64,000 bases of DNA from Paenibacillus sp. SYP-B3998 (GCF_010820665.1 NZ_JAAIKC010000010.1:1-64000); one strand, 5' to 3'. Shown: positions 38,104-47,892, counted from the first letter of the stretch. Notes: generated by a model not told the origin, from the sequence alone. Translations and numbers: made by a program.

Positions 38104-38397
38104 AATCCCATTCATTTATTTATAGTATCATATTGTTCCCGACTATACACAGATGGCTGTTCTTACGGAACTTCGATGGTTGAACCATTTCCCTTAATAT
38201 CTCATGAAATTATTATTTGTGCCTTCGTCGGCAATCGGTCTATATTCTTGGCATGTATCGGCTCGGCTATGTTCTTGTCAACCGACACTTATGTCATCAT
38301 AAATGTCTAATTGTCTAATGACACAAATCTGCCTACATCGAGGCATTGAGGACAAAACAAAAACAACAAGATAATTGTTGTTTTTGTTTCCCTGCTA

Positions 38398-39021
38398 TTA
38401 CTTTACAATTGAAATAATTTTTAATCCAGCAAGATATTTTTCGGCTGCTCTTTTTTCATTGTCAAAACCAGAATTAATTGACAGCCTCACTGGCAAATGA
38501 GATATTTCATTTTTCTTGTATTTCTTTTCTTTATAAGGACAAATTATTTGATTTTTCTTCATAGATGCTACTACTTCTCTATTTTTACTAACATAGTACT
38601 CTAATGTGCTGTTTAATCCATCATCATTTTCATTTATAACAAATGAAAATAAATCACTATTGTTGAAATCATCATATTTAGTTACTGGTCGAATACCTTT
38701 TGCTGCATAATCACTTGCTATATTTATCCAATCATTAAAGTGGTTATTTGCAACCCTCTCGCTATAAAAGGGGTTAATATTATAAAAAGATTCTTTCCAA
38801 AATATATAGGCGTACGCATACGGACATATTTCTGGAAAATCCTTCTCCCTACTTATCTTATACAATCCTGAAAATCGCTTTATGCAATGACTATGATTAG
38901 ATAAAATAGTTTTGAAAAGATACTTTTCAAAACTATTAAGTACATCTCGAGCTGTTTTATAAATCTCATCAAATAGATTTAAAACTAAGACTTCGGCTTG
39001 CCATATATCTGAAACTTTGAA
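38398..39021 (-). pseudogene. hypothetical protein, apparently missing its start
   Basis: The frame is open from a TAG at 39022-39024 down to 38398 (about 207 codons). It contains LVLNLFDEIYKTARDVLNSF, FPEICPYAYAYIFWKESFYN and LPVRLSINSGFDN. No ATG, GTG or well-placed TTG opens the full frame; the TTG at 38865 has no proper ribosome binding site. So the 5' end seems lost. Family not recognised. The 300 bp left of it (38104-38397) hold nothing I can support. Confidence 0.5.
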
Positions 39022-39035
39022 CTAGTTTCATAGGT

Positions 39036-39450
39036 TCAGGCTGGAAGATAGACGCCTACAAATTGGTCAGTTTGATCTGTACGTACTTGATCGATCGCAT
39101 TTTGAACAGCCTGAGGTGTGTTGTTCGCCGGTGTCACTGGTGCTGTCTCATCGCCGTAGAGCCACGCATACCTAGACGTAAGATTGATCGATTTCGCGAA
39201 CGCACCATTGACATATACATGGAGCGTGTTATCCATTTCCTCCTCCGTTTGGAGAATCTGGAATAGAGAAACGAGCAACGATCGTATTGGCACTTGCTTT
39301 CGTCGTAAATTGAACGAAACTGCCCGTAGTGTTCAACGTGGCTGCTCTTCTGCCCGAAGCTTCGCCTGCCAGATCGCCAATTTGGCAGTACGTGTGCGTT
39401 TTATGGATACTTCCCCCGTGTTTGCGGTCGTGTCAGCTATGCTGTACTAC
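39036..39450 (-). pseudogene. fragment of a glycan-binding/glycoside-hydrolase module
   Basis: Two frames give HTYCQIGDLAGEASG, AATLNTTGSFVQFTT and NTIVARFSIPDSPNGGG, then after a shift near 39240 TLHVYVNGAFAKSINLTSRY and WLYGDETAP. This order matches the beta-sandwich module found in secreted GH87-type and related polysaccharide hydrolases of Paenibacillaceae. The catalytic part and signal peptide are missing. Confidence 0.6.
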
Positions 39451-39667
39451 CCGCAAACGTATGGAATATAATCGTAATTGTTTCCTGATTTCACTTTGAA
39501 GTGGGCTCTTTTTTTATTTGTAATCGATAATGTGTTATCTCAAATCTACTTCTTAAGAGTTGCAAAAACCTGAGTCATATCTTCTATACTTGAAAATCGC
39601 TGATCAATATCTGCAGATATGCTTTTTATCAAAAAATTTTTAATGTGGTATTATACAGTAAAAAATA

Positions 39668-39704
39668 GCGGACATTTTCTCCATAAAATCGAGAAAAGGT
39701 CCGC
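39668..39704 (-). terminator. hairpin downstream of the SbnA-like gene
   Basis: GCGGAC(A)TTTTCTC pairs with GAGAAAA(G)GTCCGC around a 9-nt loop. The 39450-39900 interval otherwise holds no clear gene. Confidence 0.5.
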
Positions 39705-39900
39705 CTAATTCAACTATATAAACTTTTTCAGTGCCTCGATGAATACAGGAGTCATTTCCTAACCGCATAACGTCTCTTTCTTGCTTTGTCCTTAAAAGAG
39801 GTCATAGTTCAGAAGAAAGATACTGCGGAACAACCCCTAACACTTTTGTTAAAGAAAAAGAAATCAATTCTCTGTAGAAAGTGCGACCAAATGTGTGCCA

Positions 39901-40920
39901 TTATGAACTATAATGAAAACCTCCATCAGGGACGAACAGTTCCATATGAGTAATTGTTTGTTTTAATTCAGTTCGATCTAATAAAGTAATTCCCTTCGTA
40001 TCAAGCCATTCATCATCATAAATTTGATCCAGATAGTTAATGCCCGTGTCTGGAATAATTGCCAACACCGTACTGGCATTACTGTGATTTAGATAAGATA
40101 GAGCAGCTATAACAGCTAATCCTCCTGATCCACCTATCATCAAACCATGCTCTCTGGCTAAGAGGCGACAAGTTGAGATAGCTTCTTGATCACTTGCCAT
40201 ACAAATGTGATCAATTACAGATAAATCGGTATTTTCCGTTCTCCAGCTTAATCCGACACCATTAATTAAGTAAGAATGGAACGATTTGTTAAAAATGGCC
40301 GAGCCTTTTACATCACAAGCTACAACTTGCACCTCAGGCTTCTTTGCTTTCATTAATCGACTAATGCCGCAAAGATGTCCACCTGTACTGACAGCTCCCA
40401 CAACCGCATCCATCGGAAAATTGATTATTTCTTGAGCTGTGGTTTCAAAATGATAAGTAGGATTGCTAGGGTTATCATATTGATTTGGCCAGTAAGCATC
40501 TGGATAATTATTAAGAAGTTCTTTGACCTTTCTATATCTCGTCTTTTGATAGCCCCCATCCTCGTCTAATTCTGTTACCATTTCAGTTTCAGCGCCATAA
40601 GCTTTATACCACTTCAAAATAGATGGGCTAATCTTAGGGTCTACGACAATTAAGACACGAAATCGATACACTGCTCCGAGCATTGCCAAAGACTTGCCTA
40701 AATTTCCAGATGTGGACTCAATTAAAATCCCTCCCGGTTTTATTTCGCCTTGTTCCAGTGCTCTCTTGACCATGCCAAAGCCTGTACGATCTTTCACGCT
40801 AAAAGTAGGATTGAAATAGTCGAGCTTTAGAAACAGCTTTTTTCCAGATGGCACCAATTCATCTTCCAAAGCTACGATGGGGGTGTTTCCAATACATTCA
40901 GTGATATTGCGATAGATCAT
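39901..40920 (-). CDS. SbnA-like PLP-dependent synthase (cysteine synthase family)
   Basis: The 339-residue fold-type II PLP enzyme has its PLP lysine in FNPTFSVKDRTG, phosphate loop STGGHLCG and substrate loop IESTSGNLGKSL. It shares the SbnA-specific wording VVDPKISPSILKWYKAYGAE and DAYWPNQY. SbnA of staphyloferrin B synthesis condenses O-phosphoserine with glutamate to make the precursor of 2,3-diaminopropionate. The ATG at 40920 is chosen because GAGGTG lies 6 nt before it. Neighbours are an EamA transporter and a broken SbnI-like kinase. No SbnB-type dehydrogenase is present, so the product here is uncertain. Confidence 0.8.
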   Translation of the reverse strand: MIYRNITECIGNTPIVALEDELVPSGKKLFLKLDYFNPTFSVKDRTGFGMVKRALEQGEIKPGGILIESTSGNLGKSLAMLGAVYRFRVLIVVDPKISPSILKWYKAYGAETEMVTELDEDGGYQKTRYRKVKELLNNYPDAYWPNQYDNPSNPTYHFETTAQEIINFPMDAVVGAVSTGGHLCGISRLMKAKKPEVQVVACDVKGSAIFNKSFHSYLINGVGLSWRTENTDLSVIDHICMASDQEAISTCRLLAREHGLMIGGSGGLAVIAALSYLNHSNASTVLAIIPDTGINYLDQIYDDEWLDTKGITLLDRTELKQTITHMELFVPDGGFHYSS

Positions 40921-40953
40921 TACGGTCACCTCTTTTAATAATACGCAGATTTT

Positions 40954-41805
40954 TTACAGACGGGTAAGAATCAGGCCAAGAAAAAGAACGAAAAGTGAAA
41001 TTGTTTGTAGGAGAGAAATGCGTTCGCGAAAAATCCAAATGGACAGTAAAGCCACAACAAGACTATTCGTCGAAAAAATAGGAGCAACAATACTTGCAGG
41101 ACCATTTGATACAGCAATTACGTATATCTGCATTCCAAAAAAGGAGAATATACCTGATCCAAGCCCCCAATAGACTCCCGTCCGTTTTACTGTGCGTGTT
41201 AAATTTTTGTTTTTACGACGAAAAATCTCGATAGAGAACCATAGCAATGCAAAAAAATAGCTAATTAATAAAATCATCGCATTTGGTAAATGCAACTCTT
41301 CTGTCACTTTTAAGCCTCCGTTGCGAAGAAAAAAAAGAAAAGTCGCTGTAAGAACTAGCATATACCATCTTAAATTTCGGATACGCAATTTTTCATTAGG
41401 ATCAATGGGCAGCATGAGAACGGCTAGAACAAGCATAGAGACACCTAACCATTCAAAATAAGAAAGTTGTTCTCCATATAGCGTTACAGATAGTCCAATT
41501 GTAAAAACAACATTGCTGTTGACTACTGGGGACGTTAGACTAGCTGGTCCATGTTCTAGTGCATGCATAAACAATAAATTTCCCATCGCAGTTCCAAATC
41601 CGATAACGAATCCTGCCAAAACAACTTCGACATTGATAACCCAACTGTCGGTAGAAAGAACCCAAACTAAAAATCCGATCGTGCCTGACAAATATAGCCC
41701 CCACAGCAAATGAGCAGTAGAGCCACGCTTGGTGGAACTGACTTTCATCATAAAGCCGCCCAGTCCAAACGTAAGTGAACTAAGCAGCGCAAGTGTGTAC
41801 CACAT
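40954..41805 (-). CDS. EamA-family (DMT) transporter
   Basis: The 283-residue protein has ten predicted transmembrane helices arranged as two EamA repeats (LEHGPASLTSPVV in the first, SNGPASIVAPIFS in the second). These proteins usually export or exchange amino acids and metabolites. GAGGT lies 9 nt before the ATG. It shares a transcript with the SbnA-like gene 33 nt downstream and probably exports its product. Confidence 0.82.
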   Translation of the reverse strand: MWYTLALLSSLTFGLGGFMMKVSSTKRGSTAHLLWGLYLSGTIGFLVWVLSTDSWVINVEVVLAGFVIGFGTAMGNLLFMHALEHGPASLTSPVVNSNVVFTIGLSVTLYGEQLSYFEWLGVSMLVLAVLMLPIDPNEKLRIRNLRWYMLVLTATFLFFLRNGGLKVTEELHLPNAMILLISYFFALLWFSIEIFRRKNKNLTRTVKRTGVYWGLGSGIFSFFGMQIYVIAVSNGPASIVAPIFSTNSLVVALLSIWIFRERISLLQTISLFVLFLGLILTRL

Positions 41806-41886
41806 TGTTTTAGTACCTCATTTAGCGCTTATACTTCACAAAGATAAATACTCTCTGTATATAGGCGCATTCTATCGATTTTCTCT

Positions 41887-42151
41887 TCACAAAAATGGCT
41901 CCAATCGTTCGTGCGAGGAGGTGAGATCAGCCAGTATAAAGGGACTTGCAAATTCAGAAGCCTCCTTAGAACAAGCGCCGTCTACAATTAAATAGCGATT
42001 CGCAAAAAGAGAGGTTGCAATTACAGGATGACGTAATAAACCTTCTTGCTGGATGGCTTGGCGGGTTCTCTCCAGCCGACCTGGTTCTACAGCTTCATGA
42101 AATTAAACATCGTCAATGTCCACCAATCGGAAACGCGGTAAAATATCCAAT
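41887..42151 (-). pseudogene. SbnI-like (ParB-fold) serine kinase, truncated with in-frame stop
   Basis: From a TTG at 42151 with GGAGGAGGAGG upstream, the frame reads DILPRFRLVDIDDV, an in-frame TAA (42105-42103, at a position expected to be Leu), then FHEAVEPGRLERTRQAI, HPVIATSLFANRYLIVDGA. This is the N-terminal ParB/sulfiredoxin-like fold of SbnI, which makes O-phosphoserine, the SbnA substrate. After VDGA the expected HR motif and the remaining ~150 residues are missing. Confidence 0.65.
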
Positions 42152-42159
42152 CGTTTTCC

Positions 42160-43207
42160 TCCTCCTCCTTGACTTATAGTTTTATTGGATGTGAATTACT
42201 TTTGTTGGTCTTTTTATAGCATAAATTACAAATATGTAGAAAATGAGGAGATGAAATGAATTTTGTGAAATTTCAGTTTTGCATTCGGTCTATTCTGAAC
42301 ACGATCATCCGTCCTGCATATTCCACGAATCCAATCCCGAAGAAATCGGCGGAAACGATATTTACCAAATTACTGACCACGAGCGCCAGCGATGTGGTAT
42401 CCGCAAATATAAGGGCCGCCCCATCATTTACCGAAAAAAGCACGATGCAGTAGGGAGCCAACGACAACAGGCTTCCAGCACGAATGGCAGCCTGTTCAGA
42501 TAGATGAATCTATTATAAAATTGGATGCGCCTCACTAGTGGTGCAGACTAAAGATGTTTTTATGAGAGCTAAAACCATTTTGGAGAAAAATATAGAGCTT
42601 CAAGATGTATTATTTACTGAATACACAGAGATTTGAATTAGATTATACAATGAAGATCCAGCAACACATCACCTAATCGAAAAGCATCGTAAAGACTTTG
42701 CCGCAATTTGCAATTTGCAATTATCTATAAGATACAGCAAGTAATTAAGTTTCCTGCACTAAATGCTATTGAAGAAAGCATCGAGATACTTAAATCATAC
42801 AAATTATCATTTAGTCAAAAAATGATTTTGGCCCTAGAATTAGAAAAAATTAAAAAGAAAAATGCAATAAAACGAATGGCTGAAGGAACTACCGAAAAAG
42901 AATATGGTCATATTTGAGATAAAGTGGCGCACAAATTGGATTAGGTCCAGGATAACAATATGATAAAGCAAAGTACCTTTTTATAAACTCAGACAAAGGA
43001 GTTACTTGCTCACTAGACAGAGGAAAAGTCAGTATTACAAAGCATATAGCTTTTTAGTTGATTCTAAATATGATACTTTAAAGCCTAGTTGAGGCTGCTC
43101 TGTTTTAGGGAAAAATATTACACCAATATGATCAACAAGCATCGTTAACATTGCTAAGAGTTGCAACAAATGATAACTCGTCCCTTCTTTGTGAGACTTA
43201 CACTTCT
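42160..43207. other. gene-poor interval with degraded coding traces
   Basis: No convincing intact gene was found. A minus-strand frame at 42273-42467 ([19 protein letters not shown]) and a plus-strand frame at 42708-42917 (EESIEILKSYKLSFSQKMILALELEKIKKK) look protein-like but lack starts with ribosome binding sites. They are probably remnants. A weak family A stem (ACAGGCTTCC/GGCAGCCTGT) is at 42465-42500. Confidence 0.4.
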
Positions 43208-43602
43208 TCAATTGGGAAGTTCATAGATATCTCTCTTTCTTCTGAGACCAAGGTAATATGCCATAGCAACAGATAATATGCTTAGCCAAAATGTAAAATA
43301 CCCTATGGGATCATATAATGGTTTAGGTCGTGATAACGGGGCATCATACCAAACAAATAATCAATGATGTCATTGTGGAGTATCCAAATGGCTGCTACGA
43401 CTAAGTGTTTCATTTCAAAACGATAGTATGGGGTAAGCAACATTCCTTGTATGGCCATGACTGCATGAGAAGTTATCAACATATAGCCTTGCCATGATAA
43501 CTCACCAGTTACAATAAGAACCAATAAATTCATAAACACGGCCCAGACCCCATATTTAAAAAGGGGCACTAATGCTAATGACTCCATCAGCGCCCAATCC
43601 AC
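43208..43602 (-). pseudogene. DUF1405 membrane protein, 5'-truncated and frameshifted
   Basis: The frame 43602-43303 reads LVPLFKYGVWAVFMNLLV, GELSWQGYMLITSHAVMAIQGMLL and LHNDIIDYLFGMMPRY, matching DUF1405 (YpjA-like). A shift at 43303 moves into GYFTFWLSILSVAMAYYLGLRRKRDIYELPN and a TGA at 43208. The first two helices of the family are absent: upstream of 43602 lies directly the BlaI-type palindrome at 43642. So the gene is broken twice, but its operator is intact. Confidence 0.75.
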
Positions 43603-43641
43603 TTATTTTCACACTCAGTATCAAAAAAATCACTCTTATTA

Positions 43642-43658
43642 TACTACAATATGTAGTA
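43642..43658. promoter_or_regulatory. BlaI/CopY-type operator 1
   Basis: TACTACA-ATA-TGTAGTA, perfect 7-bp arms. It lies 40 bp upstream of the broken DUF1405 gene. Confidence 0.8.
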
Positions 43659-43868
43659 TTTATGTTTAATATATAAGGCGGGTTTCAGAATCCCACCTAT
43701 TTGGGAAAACATTGTCAACCATCCTTACACATTACGGATTGCATTTACGATAAGACGTTCAGATGTGAATCAATACCTATTCTTCCGATTAAACCAAGTA
43801 TCGTCACAATAAAGAACGAGATCAAATATTTAGGCTGGAACCATATCCATCCCTACCTCTATAACAAT

Positions 43869-44069
43869 TCATCTTCGTTTACTTATGTAATATACGAGCC
43901 CCCCTCCTATAGCAAGAGGAACAGTACCTATTACACATAGCTTAAGAAGTACAACAGTGTACGAACCAATCGAACTTGTTCGAAGCCAGTTTATCGCTGA
44001 CAGGCTTAGGCAACATAACCCCATTACAATAAAGATGAGGGCGATCATCCAATCTTTCATTTTCATCAT
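43869..44069 (-). CDS. small two-helix membrane protein
   Basis: 66 residues with two transmembrane segments (about 7-25 and 38-60) and a basic tail SKRR. GGAGGAGGG lies 3-9 nt before the ATG. It follows the histidine kinase by 11 nt, so it is probably the third gene of that operon. Function unknown; small membrane proteins next to sensors can modulate them. Confidence 0.65.
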   Translation of the reverse strand: MMKMKDWMIALIFIVMGLCCLSLSAINWLRTSSIGSYTVVLLKLCVIGTVPLAIGGGLVYYISKRR

Positions 44070-44080
44070 GCACCCTCCTC

Positions 44081-45475
44081 CTAAAGCTGCTCTGCCAATT
44101 TATCGCGAGGAAACAAAATATGAAATTGCGTCCCTATACCAAAGGTACTGTTTACTCTAATACTTCCACCTTGTGTTTCGACTAGTTTTTTTACGATCGC
44201 TAAACCCAAACCGGTTCCACCATGTTCACGAGAACGTGACTTTTCTACACGGTAAAATCTCTCGAAAATGTAAGCTATTTCGTCCTTCGGTATACCCATT
44301 CCAGTATCTGCAATAATAATTAGTAATTCTGATTGGATTTGATGGATCGTAATCATGATCTCCCCCTTCTCTGAATAACGAATTGCATTATCTAGGAGGT
44401 TGAGAAACACCTGTTCCATTCGATTACCATCAGCATATAGCATGGGTAGCTGCTGATCTACATGGGATAAAATTGAGATTCCTTTTTGTTTTGCCTTTAA
44501 TGCAACTTTTTCAGTACAGCTCTCGACAATTTCATTCAGGTCGATCCATTCTAGGTCCAGGTTAAGCTTCCCTTCCTCCATTTTGGAGAGCTCAAATAAA
44601 TCTTGAATCAAGTGTTTTAGCCTCACTGACTCTTGACGAAGAACATCAAGATATTGCTTTTTTTCTTCTTCCGTATCGTATAATCCTTCAGATAGTAGTT
44701 GCGTGTACCCTTCCAGGTATGTAATTGGCGTTCTTAATTCATGAGATATATTGGCTAAAAATTCACTTCGGTTCGCACGGTAGCGTTGTAGTTCCGTTGC
44801 AAGATCATTGATCGCTTGTGAAAGTGAGCCAATCTCGTCCTCAGATTCGACCTTAACACGAGCATCAAGGTCTCCTGTAGCCATCCGCCTCGAGACGGTT
44901 TCTATTTGAATTAAAGGCAGTGACATCCTTTTCGAGATAATGTAGGTTATACCTACTGCCAGTAATAGTGCGCCAATCCCTGCTAGAAGAATAAATTGCC
45001 TTGCCCTCGTTACTGACCTGTCAAGTTCGTCTAATGAAGAGAAAATAAAAACACTCCCCATATAGGCTCCCTCATGACGTAAGGGTTTGGCTGAGACCAG
45101 ATATCTTTTATTGGAAGTAAAGTTTACCTCTTTTTGTAACGACTGACCGGAAGCTAGTGTACTTAGATCACTACTTGTTGCCAATATGGATTCGTATTCT
45201 TTCAACTGACCTGTTGAAGAGATAACCTCACCTTTGTTATCCATGATGTAAATACCCGCATTGGAAAGCTCCGACATCATATCCATCATGACATCTCCGT
45301 GAGATTCCATCATACTTACATAACGGGCAGACAGTTCATCAGCTTCTTTTAATATTTTATTGTGAATAAACCCAGCAAATATCTGATCAATGACAAAAGA
45401 GAAGATAAATAGCACAACAAGGAAGAGGATCATTATGGTAGCACCAAGCTTAGTTACAATACTGTTCCATCTCAT
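44081..45475 (-). CDS. sensor histidine kinase
   Basis: The 464-residue membrane kinase has helix 1 (about 12-33), a Met-rich extracytoplasmic sensor region (SMMESHGDVMMDMMSE, 53-68), helix 2 (about 160-180) and HAMP (181-232). HisKA has His245 in ANISHELRTP; HATPase_c has NLLDNAIRYS, DTGMGIP and GGTGLGLAIV. The Met/His-rich stretch could bind copper, which would suit this island, but that is inference. Its ATG overlaps the regulator stop (ATGA). The partner regulator is frameshifted. Confidence 0.88.
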   Translation of the reverse strand: MRWNSIVTKLGATIMILFLVVLFIFSFVIDQIFAGFIHNKILKEADELSARYVSMMESHGDVMMDMMSELSNAGIYIMDNKGEVISSTGQLKEYESILATSSDLSTLASGQSLQKEVNFTSNKRYLVSAKPLRHEGAYMGSVFIFSSLDELDRSVTRARQFILLAGIGALLLAVGITYIISKRMSLPLIQIETVSRRMATGDLDARVKVESEDEIGSLSQAINDLATELQRYRANRSEFLANISHELRTPITYLEGYTQLLSEGLYDTEEEKKQYLDVLRQESVRLKHLIQDLFELSKMEEGKLNLDLEWIDLNEIVESCTEKVALKAKQKGISILSHVDQQLPMLYADGNRMEQVFLNLLDNAIRYSEKGEIMITIHQIQSELLIIIADTGMGIPKDEIAYIFERFYRVEKSRSREHGGTGLGLAIVKKLVETQGGSIRVNSTFGIGTQFHILFPRDKLAEQL

Positions 45476-46180
45476 TTCTTTTTACCAGCCGTATGGAACT
45501 TATAACCTACCCCCCATACAGTTTGTATGGGGTTATAATCCAAACCGGATTTTCGTGTTTTATCTCGAATATTTTTAATATGAGAGTCAACTGTCCTTAC
45601 ATCACCGAAGAAATCATGTCCCCATAATTTTTCAAGGAGCATATCTCTTGTATAGGCTCGATGTGGATTATCTGCTAGCAGACACAGTAAATCAAATTCT
45701 TTTTGAGTCAAATCCACATTTTGGTCTTTAATTGTTACCGTTCTTGCGTCCGGAGATATGGCCAAATTAGGATGCACAATTTTTTTTATTTCTTGTTCAG
45801 AGGTCTGAGCAATTAAAGCTCTTCGAATTAAGGCGAACACTCGTGCGATTAACTCTTCGGGTTCAAAAGGCTTTACTACATAGTCATCCGCACCTAAATT
45901 AAGCCCACGTACCTTATCCGATGTTTCCGTACGGGCCGTCAGCATTAAAATCAGCGTATTGTAAGACTCTCTGATCCTTTTACAAACTTCCCACCCATCC
46001 ATATCCGGCATCATGATGTCTAGAATAATCATATCAAAATGCTGTTGACGAACTGCTTCTAAAGCATCAAGCACCGTTACTGGCCTCGTGAACTTGAAAA
46101 CCGTTTTTCGAAAGATAAATTCGCAGTAGGTTCCTCATATTCCATTCGTCATCCACGACCATAACTCGTAAGTTCTTCAT
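45472..46180 (-). pseudogene. OmpR-family response regulator with frameshift in the receiver
   Basis: A start with MKNLRVMVVDDEWNMRNLL opens at 46180 and reaches an early TGA. Removing one of the two T at 46069-46070 joins SNGA to DALEAVRQQHFDMIILDIMMPD and the rest of a normal OmpR regulator (receiver plus winged helix, VDSHIKNIRDKTRK, VWGVGYKF). The kinase behind it is intact. Either the system has just been inactivated, or this is a sequencing error. Confidence 0.75.
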
Positions 46181-46240
46181 TGGTACTCAACCCTTTTTCC
46201 TTCTGCGTTTAACTATTATAATATCCACTAAATTTGTGGA

Positions 46241-46310
46241 AAGTATGTACTTCAAATAATTAATAACAAGGTAGATTTTATTCTACAGCTTGAAGTATAT
46301 ACTCCAAATA
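46241..46310. promoter_or_regulatory. two direct repeats upstream of the two-component operon
   Basis: AAGTATGTACTTCAAATA (46241-46258) and AAGTATATACTCCAAATA (46293-46310) match at 16 of 18 positions and start 52 bp apart, close to five helical turns. They lie 60-130 bp before the regulator start and are candidate regulator binding sites. Confidence 0.5.
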
Positions 46311-46515
46311 GAGAGCCCTGGGCTAAAAGTGATACCTAGGGCTATCGTTCAAAACATTTTTTACAACTGATTGACTCGAAACAACTTGAAGCTATAATCC
46401 TCTTTTGTTGATTTACGTGAACCTGATTGTATGCTGAGGGCATTGAGCCCTTACAAATTCATCCCATACTCAAATTAGACCCTCTCATGGGTAGTCAAAG
46501 TTTAACGCTTTAATA

Positions 46516-46532
46516 TACTACATATTGTAGTA
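46516..46532. promoter_or_regulatory. BlaI/CopY-type operator 2
   Basis: TACTACA-TAT-TGTAGTA, perfect 7-bp arms. It lies 336 bp upstream of the response-regulator gene (minus) and 427 bp before the NlpC/P60 gene (plus); which one it controls is unclear. Confidence 0.75.
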
Positions 46533-46558
46533 TATTAATCTGATTCACGTCAATCTCA

Positions 46559-46705
46559 ATGATGGTAAACAGGTTCTCTCATTTTTCTTGAAAAATTTAA
46601 CTTCGGTTGCACCACGTAAAGGATCATATATAATATTGCACCCATCGTACCAACTCCAGCACCGTGATTGCTTTGTATTAGGTAAGACAAAATTACTCGT
46701 AGCTC
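46559..46705 (-). pseudogene. C-terminal fragment of a small membrane protein
   Basis: Minus-strand reading gives ELRVILSYLIQSNHGAG, VGTMGAILYMILYVVQPKL, REPVYHH and TGA at about 46559, preceded by an in-frame stop. One transmembrane segment is evident. No start exists, and the family was not recognised. The rest of 46181-46958 holds no gene. Confidence 0.35.
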
Positions 46706-46958
46706 TTAGAAGATCGCATACAGCCTGAATAATCTACCAAATCAATTAAACTCTCAAAATTTGAATAATATGTGTCAAAGCAGGAATAGGGAGATAGTAA
46801 GTCGAAATTAAAACTCGAAAATATAAAACAATGCCGAATCTTCTTTTGGGAAGAACGGGGGATCCATTTTTGGGGTGAATTGATCTTATTGATCGTAGGG
46901 AACCTTCAACCGAACCCTTCAGCTAACCTCGTAGGCTATCGGGAGGAGCAGTTTTCAT

Positions 46959-47444
46959 TTGAAGAAGAAAGTTTCTTTGGTTTTATCCAGTGCTGTCTTA
47001 CTGTTTTCACTAAGTACCGGGACCGCTTCGGCGAACGGAACTTTAGATGGTACAGTTGAAGAACTACTTGGAACCCCTTACAAATGGGGGGGGACATCAC
47101 AGGAAAGTGGTTTCGATTGCTCGGGGTTTATTTTGAACGTATTCAAAGAATTCGAAATTGAGTTGCCACGCACATCTAAAACTCAGGCTAACGCTGGGGA
47201 CAAAATTGCAAAAAGTGATCTTCGAGCTGGTGACCTCGTATTCTTCAACATTGATGGTAAAGGTATTTCACACGCGGGCATTTATATCAGAGACGGCAAA
47301 TTTGCTCATTCTGCTAGTAATAAAGGGGTTAGTATCAGTAAATTAAGTGATTCTTATTATGCTAAAAGTTATGTGACTGCTCGAAGAATTGCTTCTGAAG
47401 AAGATTACCTACATATGATTACTGAACCATCTACTGCAGAGTGA
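46959..47444 (+). CDS. secreted NlpC/P60 cell-wall hydrolase
   Basis: The 161-residue exported protein has a signal peptide (to about residue 25, ASANG) followed directly by an NlpC/P60 domain. The catalytic Cys lies in FDCSGFI, His in ISHAGIYI, and the third residue in AHSAS. It cleaves gamma-D-Glu-diamino acid bonds in peptidoglycan. No binding repeats are present. Starts at TTG 46959 with GGGAGGAG about 10 nt upstream. A terminator follows, so it is a single-gene unit. Confidence 0.88.
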   Translation: MKKKVSLVLSSAVLLFSLSTGTASANGTLDGTVEELLGTPYKWGGTSQESGFDCSGFILNVFKEFEIELPRTSKTQANAGDKIAKSDLRAGDLVFFNIDGKGISHAGIYIRDGKFAHSASNKGVSISKLSDSYYAKSYVTARRIASEEDYLHMITEPSTAE

Positions 47445-47461
47445 GCACTTACCAAACTATG

Positions 47462-47499
47462 AAAAGCATCAGATTGAATTTTCGATCTGATGCTTTTTT
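47462..47499 (+). terminator. strong terminator after the NlpC/P60 gene
   Basis: AAAAGCATCAGAT pairs perfectly with ATCTGATGCTTTT, with TTTT at the 3' end. Confidence 0.9.
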
Positions 47500-47691
47500 A
47501 TTTAAGATGAATAGCGAACGGGATCAAATTAAATTGCATTTATTGCATGCAAACGTGCTAAAAATGCTTTGATGCCTTCCTGCAAGTACCAGACGTTACT
47601 GCCTGAGTACATTGTATAAGCATGCTCCGTGATTGTGCTGAAATGTGCTAAGGAATGTCGCAAAATGAGTGCTTAAAACAAATTGAGGGGC

Positions 47692-47892
47692 TTATGTCCC
47701 CTCTTGATTTGATTTTAAATTATCTATTTCTCGCAGCCTGAGTTCAAGATTTTGAATTCTCAACTCATTTATCTCACGCTCGATTCGCTGATCTTGCTGG
47801 TGAGTTCCCTGACCTCCCCTTCCATACATTCCTTTCATCATAAATAGCATCATGATAGGACAAACCAGAATTAACAACCACGACCAGTCCAT
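47692..47892 (-). CDS. small Met-rich membrane protein (DUF2933-like)
   Basis: 66 residues: one N-terminal transmembrane helix with LVCPIMMLFMMKGM, a Gly/His-containing turn, and a charged coiled-coil tail (IEREINELRIQNLELRLREI). Proteins of this form are common in metal-resistance islands; the Cys/Met helix could touch copper. AAGGAG lies 8 nt before ATG 47892, preferred over GTG 47901. It lies downstream of lgt with a 570-bp gap. Confidence 0.6.
   Translation of the reverse strand: MDWSWLLILVCPIMMLFMMKGMYGRGGQGTHQQDQRIEREINELRIQNLELRLREIDNLKSNQEGT

Noticed and set aside
37785..38310. Plus-strand ORFs over end L1 and the IS256 fragment.
   Set aside because: The minus strand encodes an IS256 transposase piece here and the repeat array explains the rest.
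39063..39471. Plus-strand ORFs of 67 and 95 codons.
   Set aside because: They are antisense to the glycan-binding-module remnant, whose two frames form a coherent domain.
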